A stretch of 64,000 bases of DNA, from contig CM062296.1 in the NCBI GenBank assembly GCA_031216915.1, positions 455,142,287 to 455,206,286 on the forward strand, written 5' to 3'. This document shows, piece after piece, positions 13,801 through 23,537 of the stretch. Made by a program: the position numbers and the translations under genes. The notes below the pieces were generated by a model that ran no database searches, was not told the origin of the DNA, and saw only the letters and a list, made by a program, of their open reading frames with translations. Within the stretch, counting starts at the first letter, position 1, and each line of letters starts with the position of its first letter. Source of the DNA: Pictodentalium vernedei (Eukaryota > Mollusca > Scaphopoda > Dentaliida > Dentaliidae).

Positions 13801-14845
13801 GTGGCCCCCGAGGAATAAAGGAGATTGACACCTCAACCACCCCAATCGGATCACATTTAGGGGCCCTACTAAAACCCCAAAAGGGGCCAGTTACAAAATA
13901 TCACCAAAGCAAGTTAAAATCGTGGGATATTTTGGTGTTGCTGGGTGGACCCGAGGAATAAAGAAGATTGACACCTTAACCACCCCAATCGGACCATATT
14001 TAGGGGCCCTACTAAGGCCCCAAAAAGGGCCAGTTACAAAATATCACCAAAGCAAGTTAAAATCACGGGATATTTTGGTGTTGATGGGTGGCCCCCGAGG
14101 AATAAAGAAGATTGACACCTCAACCGCCTCAATCGGACCTCATTTAGGGGCCCTACTAAGGCCCCAAAAAGGGCCAGTTACAAAATATCACCAAAGCAGG
14201 TTAAAATCACGGGATATTTTGGTGTTGATGGGTGGCCCCCGTGGAATAAAGAAGATTGACACCTCAACCGCCCCAATCGGACCACATTTAGGGCCCTACT
14301 ATGGCCCCAAAAAGGGCCAGTTACAAAATATCGCCAAAGCAGGTTAAAATCGTGGGATATTTTGGTGTTGATGGGTGGCCCCCGAGGAATAAAGAAGATT
14401 GACACCTCAACCGCCCCAATCGGACCATATTTAGGGCCCTACTAAGGCCCCAAAAAGGGCCAGTTACAAAATATCACCAAAGTAGGTTAAAATCACGGGA
14501 TATTTTGGTGTTGATGGGTGGCCCCCGAGGAATAAAGAAGATTGACACCTCAACCGCCCCAATCGGACCACATTTAGGGGCCCTACTAAGGCCCCAAAAA
14601 GGGCCAGTTACAAAATATCACCAAAGCAGTTTAAATTCACGGGATATTTTGGTGTTGAATCACTGTTGATGGGTGGCACCCGAGGAATAAAGAAGATTGA
14701 CACCTCAACCGTTCCAATCGGACCACTTTTAGTGCCCTCTTTAGGCCCCCAAATGGGCCAGTTACAAAATATTACCTAAAGAGACAAACATCGCCAGATA
14801 TTTTGATGTTGGTGTGCGACACGAGAAGAATAAAGAATATTCCAT
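1832..14845 (+). repeat. 144-bp satellite array, left arm (about 90 copies)
   Basis: Tandem monomers of 144 bp, each opening near AATCACGGGATATTTTGG and holding the landmark ATCGGACCACATTTAGGGGC and the hairpin GGCCCCAAAAAGGGCC. Most copies differ by a few substitutions and single-base indels in the C and A runs. Higher-order structure is visible: four-monomer blocks repeat at 576-bp spacing (for example 2,278 and 2,854; 10,912 and 11,487), and a longer block recurs at about 3.45 kb (7,028 and 10,481). The last units, from about 14,640, decay into the spacer. Because 144 is a multiple of three, one frame stays open for up to 474 codons (12,205-13,629), but indels break it in most places, so I do not call it coding. 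Confidence 0.95.
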
Positions 14846-16099
14846 GGAACGCCATCCCCAAATATGTGGATATGAGGAGTGACGAATTGTGGCTCATTAA
14901 GAATTTTCTCGTGGCCCTTATGACCCTGAGGATATGTGGAATGGCAAGTTGTGCCTCATTGCCCTCGGCTTTTGATATAATGAAAAGGGCATCCTGAAGG
15001 CCAGCCAAGTAACAGAAAGAGATTCCACAAGTGTATCTCTATGCAACATGATCCATAAATATCCCAAACCGGGGCCCATTTTCCACTTCACAATTTACTC
15101 ACCTTACCCTTACTTCCTTTCCTTCCTGTCTTTAAGTCTTGGCATGCCCAAGGCCCTGCCTGATGTTTGCTTGCTTCTCCAAGAATACGAATACCACCCA
15201 TTTCCCTTCCACTTTCCTATTCTTTCTAAACTCTGGTATACCAACGAGCCTGTTAGTGTCTGCTTGCTACGTCTTGCATACCAGCAATACCCATTCCACC
15301 AACTTCCCTATTCTTCCTAAGCCCTGACATGCCCGAGAGTCTACCTGATGTCTGCTTGCTACGCCATTCATACTAACACTACCCATTCGCTCCCACTTCC
15401 GCACTCTGGTGTCTACTTACTATGCACGCTAACACAACCCATTCCCTTCTACTTGCTTATTCTTCCTGTAGCCATAACTTGCTCAAGGACCTGCCTGATG
15501 CCCGTCTGCTATGCCATGCGTACTAACTCTTGCAGTTGAATACTTGGGTCAGAGAGTAGTCAGAACACGCCACAAAAGTCAATTATAGTAACAAAACAAC
15601 GATCTTACTCCAAGTATGGGGATTTTATTCTACCGGAGTACATACCTCATCGATCGAAAATACCCCTTATGGTTCATATAACACTTAGTGCGACTCTGTT
15701 TCGGTAACATGAAGTCGATGTCGATGATTTGGGATAAGTGTCGAGCTTATTTTCGTAATTCGCAAGATTCCCGTTGAATCGAACACACCCTTAGAAGAGA
15801 CCCCGTCCGTTTAGAGGTCATTGGGTCACACGGCAACAACAAGCTAACATAGAAACCAAGATGGTAGTCTCCAATGTGCATGCTCACTAAAACCAAGTAT
15901 CACTATCGGGATGAGGTCACAACATGCCCGTTCTCCTCCGCTTCTATGGCAACCCACGTGACAACCACAATACCCCGCGGTATGCTGTCATTTCTGCGGT
16001 ATGCTACCCCCAATCCCCCCCCCCCCCCCGCCCCCGAAGTCCCCCAGATGGGGCCTGTTTGGCACATTTCATACTATTCAGAATAAATATAACCTGCGG

Positions 16100-16290
16100 C
16101 GAAATGATAGTACGCGCACACGAAATAATAATCCGTGCACATGAAATAATAATCCTTGTGCCCGGATTATTATTTTGTATGTATCAATTATCAATTCGCC
16201 TTCGCGGATTATTATGTCATGTGCACCGATTATTATTTCGTGCGCACGGATTATTAACTCGTGTGCTTGGATTATTATTTTGTGCACATA
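16100..16290. repeat. Cluster of GTGCACGGATTATTATTTC motifs in both orientations
   Basis: About six to seven variants of a 19-base motif (CACGGATTATTATTTCGTG and its reverse complement) lie within 190 bp, and further copies sit near 17,862-17,892. The pairs can form cruciforms. The apparent peptide repeats encoded here are a by-product of the DNA repeat. Confidence 0.7.
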
Positions 16291-16371
16291 AGGTGCCAGG
16301 ACCCCCACTCCGCTGTCCCAAAAGACGGACCTGCTTTTTATACTTACCACGCCATACATTGGAATCCTGTT

Positions 16372-17254
16372 CAGTGGCGGAACTAGAATCCTTTATAGTG
16401 GAGAATTCCAATGGAGGAGGTAGCGATATGACGCGGGTACATCTCAAAGGCCGCAGACTGGGAGGGAAGGGTGTGGTCAGGTGAATCACCCTCTCCAACT
16501 TTGTGTGACCTGGCAGTGGTAGAGCCTCCCCGGGAGAGGGTGGGGGGGGGGGGGGGAGGGGTCGCTTCCCAGACAAAAAAGTTTTCTGGTGGCTTTTAGG
16601 GTCATTTTTTGGATGACCCACATTTTAGAGACAAGGTTTATAAATGTACATGGCTCATAAGTATCTGCATCCGAACTTGCAAAATTCCAGTGGATTTATG
16701 TTTATCAGCTGAGTTTGTATGTAAATAAAGAAAAGAGAGTCACTGTGTGTGTAAGAGAGGGTGGCTGGATGTGACAGTTTTGGAGAGGGGCAAATTAGAG
16801 AGAGAGAGGAGGGGGTGGCAAAGACTGTGTTTAGGGACAAATGCCCTTTCATGACCTCCTGTAGCGCCGCCACCGGATTCGGGATCTCTCCCCGAATTAT
16901 AAATTTCTGGAGCTCTGAACGCGACTCTGGAGCCTCCTTAGAGGAGGTGAGGTCATTGGTGGGGGCCGGTTATCCTTCCTCGGTATTTTTTTCAATTTTA
17001 ACTGTGAAGCTGTGGAGCTTTGAGAGCGATTCTGGAGCCTAATGGAGAATGGCGAGGTCATCGGTAAGGGCCTGAGTCTCTCTGAAATTTTGAAGCTATA
17101 TCAACAGTTTTGAAGTCTCCTAATCGAAGGTGAGGGAGGAGGTCGAAATCATATGTGGCAGTTTGTATTTATTATGAAGGAGGGGGGGGGGGGAGGTGCA
17201 ATGTAAATCTATTTGGGGGCGACCTGTGTGCGTTTTCCCATGCCCCCGCCACTG
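16372..17254. mobile_element. hAT-like non-autonomous element (883 bp)
   Basis: The left end is CAGTGGCGGAACTAG and the right end ...CCCCCGCCACTG, the common CAGTGGCG-type hAT termini. The 8-bp flanks (atcctgtt and atcccaac) share only four bases, so the target duplication is not confirmed. The interior is low complexity and G-rich, without a transposase. Confidence 0.5.
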
Positions 17255-18860
17255 ATCCCAACCTTCCCAGGGCCTACCAAAAATATATATAATACCGCCA
17301 AGATTAGACATGTAGCGAACAAGCATAGGCATATGTTGCCATCCCAGCCAACCTTAGGAGACGACCCATCCCAAATTCCCCCGGCATTGTGAAGTACTTT
17401 TCGATGGCTGCTTTATAGGCCCTTTTAGACATCTGAATTTTATATCTTCGCTGACATATTTTTGCGCTCCCACGTCTCAACAAGAGATTCCCCCTCTTCC
17501 GCCACGCATACATACACCTACTTACTGCCACAGACCCAGAGTGCAGCGATGTGAGGTCTTACGCAGACTTCACTTCGTCCTAACTGGCCTATCGCACGTT
17601 AGAAAAGGGGAAGCATGCCTAACAAGGACGGACCCCGGGTCATTAGGTTATCCCTCCTGACCTTCCTTCTTGAAGAGATGAGGAGGCGGTAGTGACCGAG
17701 GGCCGAAAGGTCCTAGATAACTTAGGCCCAAACAAGAACAATTAGACCTAAGAATTGTTATTTCAGCGTTAAGATGATAGGATACCAGTCTATCAAGGTC
17801 ACAGGTTGGATGCCATTTTGACTTAATAACCAATACCATAGTTTTTATATCTTTCATTTCATGCGCACGGATTATTATTTCATGTGCATGGATCAAAGTA
17901 GTAGTGCTCGTTCCTTTCGAGCAAGATCTGGTGAACCCCGCGGTGGACCCCGGAAAGGACGTCATAGTCACGTGACTGGGTGGCGCCATTTTGTGTTGTT
18001 ACGCTAACGCGCTTGGCCTGCCATGTTGTGACGTCATCCCCATGATGAAACGTTGTATCACTGCGCATGCGCAGCGCGTGTTGTTATGGTAATACGCGTT
18101 TCCGTCGTCCATTTTGTATACAGGGCGCCGCCATCTTGGTTTCTATGGTAGCACGCGGTTGCTAGGTGACCCAAAGGCATCTAATAAGACGGGTGTATGT
18201 TTGGAGGGTACGTTCGATGCAATGGGAGTACAACGAGTTACCCAGATGATCCCGTGAACGACATATTTTCACCGGAAATTACCAAAATGGACCAGAATTA
18301 TTTTAGAATATTGACCCTATAATAGCACCACGTAGTGTTATAAGATCCATAAAAGGTGTGTTCCCTATCTAGCTCGAATTCCATAAGAATACTCTTTTAG
18401 TACTACATATTTTATATCCTATCTGTTCTTCCTGACTTTTAATCCACAGCTACCTAATATTTCTTTTGTTCTCTGTCATGAAAACAAGCCCTATAAAATT
18501 ACACCAAGTACGGTTTTGATGAGAACAGCTCAATAAAACAGTACCAATATCTGGATATTGGGACGGTTTTGAAACAGTCCCAATAACTAGATATTTGTAC
18601 GATTGTCACGGTACTGTAATCATAACCATTCAAAAGTAAAGATAAAGATGCTGTAAAGGACGTGTGAAAAACTTTCTAACACATGAATTATCGACAAGTT
18701 TTTCTCGACAGAGCTACTGAATTGAGTGTGCATCGTGTCCAAATTATAATGTACTTTTTAATTTTTTGTTGCTTTTAATAACCAACAGTCCTGGTAACCT
18801 AAAAAGGACTCCTGTGGAAACCTCAGAAGTGAAGCAGTGCTTGTTTGCTGTGGTAAACAC

Positions 18861-21800
18861 CCAACAACACCAAAATATCCCGTGATTTTAGCTTGCTTTG
18901 GTGATATTTTGTAACTGGCCCTTTTTGGGGTCTTAGTAGGGCCCCTAAATATGGTCCGATTGGGGCGGTTGAGGCGTCAATCTTCTTTATTTCTCGGGGC
19001 CACCCATCAACACCAAAATATCCCGTGATTTTAACCTGCTTTGGTGATATTTTGTAACTGACCCTTTTGGGGCTTTAGTAGGGCCCCTAAATGTGGTCTG
19101 ATTGGGGCGGTTGAGGTGTCAATCTTCTTTATTCCTCGGGGCCACCCATCAACACCAAAATATCCCGCGATTTTAACCTGCTTTGGTGATATTTTGTAAC
19201 TGGCCCTTTTTGGGGCCTTAGGAGGGCCCCTAAGTGTGGCCCGATTGGGGTGGTTGAGGTGTCAGTCTCCTTTATTCCCTGGGGGCCACCCATCAACACC
19301 AAAATATCCCATGAATTTAACTTGCTTTGGTGATATTTTGTAACTGGCCCTTTTGGGGGCCTTAGTAGGGCCCCTAAATGTGGTCCGATTGGGGGGGTTG
19401 AGGTGTCAATCTTCTTTATTCCTCGGGGGCCCACCCATCAATACCAAAATATCCCGTGATTGTAACCTGCTTTGGTGACATTTTGTAACTGGCCCTTTTG
19501 GGGGGCCTTAGTAGGGCCCTAAATGTGGTCCTATTGGGGCGGTTGAGGTGTCAATCTTCTTTATTCCTCGGGGGCCACCCATCAACACCAAAATATCTCA
19601 TGATTTTAACCTGGTTTGGTGATATTTTGTAACTGGCTCTTTTTGAGGCCTTAGTAGGGCCCCTAAGTGTGGTCCAGTTGGGGTGGTTGAGGTGTCAGTC
19701 TTCTTTATTCCTCGGGGGGCCACCTTATCAACACCAAAATATCCCGTGATTTTAACCTGCTTTGGTGATATTTGTAACTGGCCCTTTATGGGGCCTTAGT
19801 AGGGCCCTAAATGTGGTCCTATTGGGGCGGTTGAGGTGTCAATCTTCTTTATTCCTCGGGGCCACCCATCAACACCAAAATATCTCATGATTTTAACCTG
19901 CTTTGGTGATATTTTGTAACTGGCTCTTTTTGAGGCCTTAGTAGGGCCCCTAAGTGTGGTCCAATTGGGGTGGTTGAGGTGTCAGTCTTCTTTATTCCTC
20001 GGGGGGGCCACCTATCAACACCAAAATATCCCGTGATTTTAACTTGCTTTGGTGATATTTTGTAACTGGCCCTTTTTGGGGCCTTAGTAGGGCCCCTAAA
20101 TATGATCCGATTGGGACGGTTGAGGTGTCAATCTTCTTTATTCCTCGGGGGCCACCCATCAACACCAAAATATCCCGTGATTTTAACCTGCTTTGGTGAT
20201 ATTTTGTAACTGGCCCTTTTTGGGGCCTTAGTAGGGCCCCTAAATGTGGTCCGATTTGGGCGGTTGAGGTGGCAATCTTCTTTATTCCTCGAGGGCCACC
20301 CATCAACATCAAAATATCCCGTGATTTTAACCTGTTTTGGTGATATTTTGTAACTGGCCCTTTTTGAGGCCTTAGTAGGGCCCCTAAGTATGGTCCGATT
20401 GGGGTGGTTGAGGTGTCAGTCTTCTTTATTCCTCGGGGGCCACCCATCAACACCAAAATATCCCGTGATTTTAACTTGCTTTGGTGATATTTTGTAACTG
20501 GCCCTTTTTGGGGCCTTAGTAGGGCCCCTAAATGTGGTCCGATTGGGGCGGTTGAGGTGTCAATCTTCTTTATTCCTCGGGGGCCACCCATCAACACCGA
20601 AGTATCCCTTGATTTTAACCTGCTTTGGTGATATTTTGTAACTGACCCTTTTGGGGGCCTTAGTAGGGCCCCTAAATGTGGCCCGATTGGGGCGGTTGAG
20701 GTGTCAATCTTCTTTATTCCTCGGGGCCACCCATCAACACCAAAATATCCGTGATTTTAACCTGCTTTGGTGATATTTTGTAACTCGCCCTTTTGAGGCC
20801 TTTGTAGGGCCCCTAAGTGTGGTCCGATTGGGGTGGTTGAGGTGTCAATCTTCTTTATTCCCCGGGGGCCACCCATCAACACCAAAATATCCTGTGATTT
20901 TAACTTGCTTTGGTGATATTTTGTAACTGGCCCTTTTTGGGGCCTTAGTAGGGCCCCTAAATGTGGTCCGATTGGGGGGGTTGAGGTGTCAATCTTCTTT
21001 ATTCCTCGGGGGCCACCCATCAACACCAAAATATCCCGTCATTTTAACCTGCTTTGGTGATATTTTGTAACTGGCCCTTTTTGGGCCTTAGTAGGGCCCC
21101 TAAATGTGGTCCGATTGGGGCGGTTGAGGTGTCAATCTTCTTTATTCCTCGGGGGCCACCCATCAACACCAAAATATCCCGTGATTTTAACCTGCTTTTG
21201 TGATATTTTGTAACTCGCCCTTTTTGAGGCCTTAGTAGGGCCCCTAAGTGTGGTCCGATTGGGGTGGTTGAGGTGTCAGTCTTCTTTACTCCTCGGGGGC
21301 CACCTATCAACACCAAAATATCCCGTGATTTTAACTTGCTTTGGTAATATTTTGTAACTGGCCCTTTTTGGGGCCTTAGTAGGGCCCCTAAATATGGTCC
21401 CATTGGGGCGGTTGAGGTGTCAATCTTCTTTATTCCTCGGGGGCCACCCATCAACACCAAAATATCCCGTGATTTTAACCTGCTTTGGTGATATTTTGTA
21501 ACTGGCCCTTTTTGGGGCCTTAGTAGGGCCCCTAAATGTGGTCCGATTTGGGCGGTTGAGGTGTCAATCTTCTTTATTCCTCGGGGGCCACCCATCAACA
21601 CCAAAATATCCCGTGATTTTAACCTGTTTTGGTGATATTTTGTAACTGACCCTTTTTGAGGCCTTAGTAGGGCCCCTAAGTGTGGTCCGATTGGGGTGGT
21701 TGAGGTGTCAGTCTTCTTTATTCCTCGGGGGCCACCCATCAACACCAAAATATCCCGTGATTTTAACTTGCTTTGGTGATATTTTGTAACTGGCCCTTTT

Positions 21801-22045
21801 TGGGGCCTTAGTAGGGCCCCTAAATATGGTCAGATTGGGGCGGTTGAGGTGTCAATCTTCTTTATTCCTCGGGGGCCACCCATCAACACCAAAATATCCC
21901 ACGATTTTAACCTGCTTTGGTGATATTTTGTAACTGGCCCTTTTTGGGGGCTTAGTAGGGCCCCTAAATGTGGTCCGATTGGGGCGGTTGTGGTGTCAAT
22001 CTTCTTTATTCCTCGGGGGTCACCCATCAACACCAAAATATCCCG
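18861..22045 (-). repeat. 144-bp satellite array, right arm (about 22 copies, inverted)
   Basis: The same 144-bp monomer as the left arm, in reverse orientation. This arm has its own higher-order pattern: variants with GTCAGTCTT and GGGGTGGTTGAGG recur mostly at about 432 bp (three monomers), for example near 19,261, 19,692, 19,980 and 20,412. The left arm shows four-monomer blocks instead. The arm ends at 22,045 in the unique terminal sequence. The open frames on the minus strand (up to 234 codons) are the satellite read in its open frame. Confidence 0.95.
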
Positions 22046-22110
22046 TAATTTTTTTCGAATTTTGAATGTCGAATAAGGAAACGGGAATAAGTAACTAAAT
22101 TCACAGTACT

Positions 22111-22119
22111 TCGACCTCC
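22111..22119. repeat. Target site duplication, right copy
   Basis: TCGACCTCC, the partner of 1765-1773, directly follows the last base of the right terminal inverted repeat. Confidence 0.85.
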
Positions 22120-22619
22120 TCATTCGAGTTTCAATCTATGCCAGGTCGTAAGATATGTTTTGGGAAAACTTGGAAGGTAATGTTTTGAATATAGTTCCCG
22201 TCAGATTGATCGCTTGGTTAGGTACTAGATACACCGAACAACTAGAGAAGAATTCCGGACATGTTTTTTCAAATTATTTCACAAATTTAATTTTTTTCAA
22301 GCCTTTCGTTATGACACCTAGCTGCAACGAGCTCAAAACGTTGGTCCAAACGATGTGTTCACGAGCCACAGGCTGACATGAACATTAGAAAAATGTGAAT
22401 GACTAATTTTTAGTACAGCTCCAGGTGGATTCCGCCAGTTCTTAAAATCTGCAAAGCTGGACCAAATGCAGAACAGAACGACAAATGAATGTAAGGCAAA
22501 AGTTAAAGGAGAAACATTGTTTATTGCATCTCGCGGGAGATAGTCTGTTGGTTTCGAAGTAGTTTGACACTCCACCTGCAGATCCCAACTGTCTGCGCAT
22601 TCCGCTCCGAGATCGGGGA
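22120..22619. other. Non-genic spacer
   Basis: Flank of the giant element. Short frames on both strands show no recognisable domain, and no RNA gene is seen. Confidence 0.4.
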
Positions 22620-22720
22620 CTTGACAACCGTTACTTATTCCCAATTCCTTATTTGACATTCGGTATTCGGTTGATAACGAATGTCAAATAAGGAACTGGA
22701 AATAAGTAACGGTTGTCAAG
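22620..22720. mobile_element. 101-bp palindrome related to the giant element's ends
   Basis: Two 43-base arms (22,620-22,662 and 22,678-22,720) are reverse complements with about two mismatches around a 15-base loop. Each arm contains GTTACTTATTCCC followed by TTCCTTATTTGACATTC, closely matching the terminal inverted repeat of the giant element (TTACTTATTCCCGTTTCC, then TTATTCGACATTC). It looks like a minimal relative without satellite. No 9-bp duplication was found around it. Confidence 0.7.
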
Positions 22721-23537
22721 TGCACTTTGTGATTTATCTGTAGCGAAAGCACCCCCTCTTTTATAATCTGTGGACAAAAAACCTACGACTTCGATGAAAT
22801 CTAGGAGCAGACAATTAGTCCAAGAACATTAGGTTTCACTAGGGAAAAAATCGGAGAAAGCTGATTTTTTCAGGGAATGTCGAGTACATGTCACTGAACG
22901 ATTAGACAGAAGTCCCCTAAAATCCCAGTTGAGCTTTTTTTTCTACAGCCTTTTTTCGAAAACGCGTTTGAAAAAAATTAAAAAAAATCGCACGAACTTT
23001 GTAACCTCGAATTGATCCAACTGTATTTTTTGTTTACGCGTATTTCGAGCTACATAATGTCTAATATACATTTACCTAGAGGAAAATGTGCATTCTGTGA
23101 CAATTTCTACGAAAAATTATTGAAAATTCACAAAAAAGTATCGGATTTACGCAAAAAATGACGATTTTCCTAACGGATTTGCCCAAAGGGTCGTAGTACA
23201 GAACGGGATGTTAGTTGGACAGACGATAAAAAATCCACCACCATTTTGAAAACTTTTATCATTGCTTACAAAATAGACATTATGGAAGACCCCCTCTGCT
23301 TCTGGCCGAGTTCCCCTTTTGGCATAAAATTCGTCAGCATGAGAACTCAACTATTTTCGGGCTTGGGACCGAACAGACACGTCTGTGTCTGGCAGCATTA
23401 GATCAATAAATAATATTTACAGAATGTACAAAAATCAATAAATAATATTTACAGAATGTACAAATCAATCAACATGGATTAAGTTATATTGACTATTATC
23501 AACGCTATATACAGAAATGACATGACCTATATACATA
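22721..23537. other. Non-genic AT-rich spacer with a 32-bp tandem duplication
   Basis: No gene recognised. At 23,402-23,465 a 32-bp unit beginning ATCAATAAATAATATTTAC is repeated twice in tandem. Confidence 0.5.

Larger units (their letters stand above)
15540..18360. mobile_element. Dispersed palindromic repeat family, copy inside the giant element
   Basis: The segment 17,950-18,360 is related in inverted orientation to 15,540-15,960; both carry versions of CCATCTTGGTTTCTATGG, TTGGGTCAC and the GGTACGTTCGAT side. The same sequence occurs at 39.4-42.8, 47.8-48.7 and 52.4-53.1 kb, so it is a dispersed foldback family. The right arm holds exact matches to GTCACGTGAC (17,967), TGACGTCA (18,029), TGCGCATGCGCA (18,062) and GCCGCCATCTTGG (18,127). 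No coding sequence is seen. Confidence 0.6.
14846..18860. other. Spacer of the giant element, no transposase seen
   Basis: About 4 kb between the two satellite arms. It has low-complexity C and G runs, a hAT-like insertion (16,372-17,254), clustered copies of a 19-base motif, and inverted copies of the dispersed palindromic family at both sides (15,540-15,960 and 17,950-18,360). Frames here are short and proline- or repeat-driven. I see no DDE-type transposase, zinc finger or other recognisable protein. Confidence 0.6.
1774..22110. mobile_element. 20.3-kb giant foldback transposon with satellite-built terminal inverted repeats
   Basis: The left end (1774-1843) and right end (22041-22110) are inverted copies over 70 bases with two mismatches, starting AGAACTGTGAATTTAG and AGTACTGTGAATTTAG. 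Immediately outside both ends lies the same 9-bp direct repeat TCGACCTCC (1765-1773 and 22111-22119). Just inside each end the 144-bp satellite begins, in opposite orientations, so the full inverted repeats are about 13 kb and 3.2 kb. A 9-bp target duplication with very long inverted repeats is known for Mutator-like elements, for Rehavkus elements (whose ends are minisatellite arrays, as I recall) and for Drosophila FB elements. No transposase is seen in the spacer, so this copy is presumably non-autonomous. The superfamily is inferred from architecture only. Confidence 0.85.

Noticed and set aside
2278-14347. Many 70-474 codon frames repeating MVLMGGPRGIKKIDTSTAPIG
   Set aside because: They are the 144-bp satellite read in its stop-free frame. 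The frame is broken by indels in most monomers, and the opposite strand is also partly open.
1832-14845. CRISPR-like array
   Set aside because: The repeat is contiguous with no unique spacers, and the setting is eukaryotic.
16078-16359. Frame encoding IIIRAHE repeats
   Set aside because: The peptide repeat follows directly from the DNA motif GGATTATTATTTC; no start context or homology.
16372-17254. Clean 8-bp target duplication for this hAT-like element
   Set aside because: The flanks atcctgtt and atcccaac agree at only four positions.
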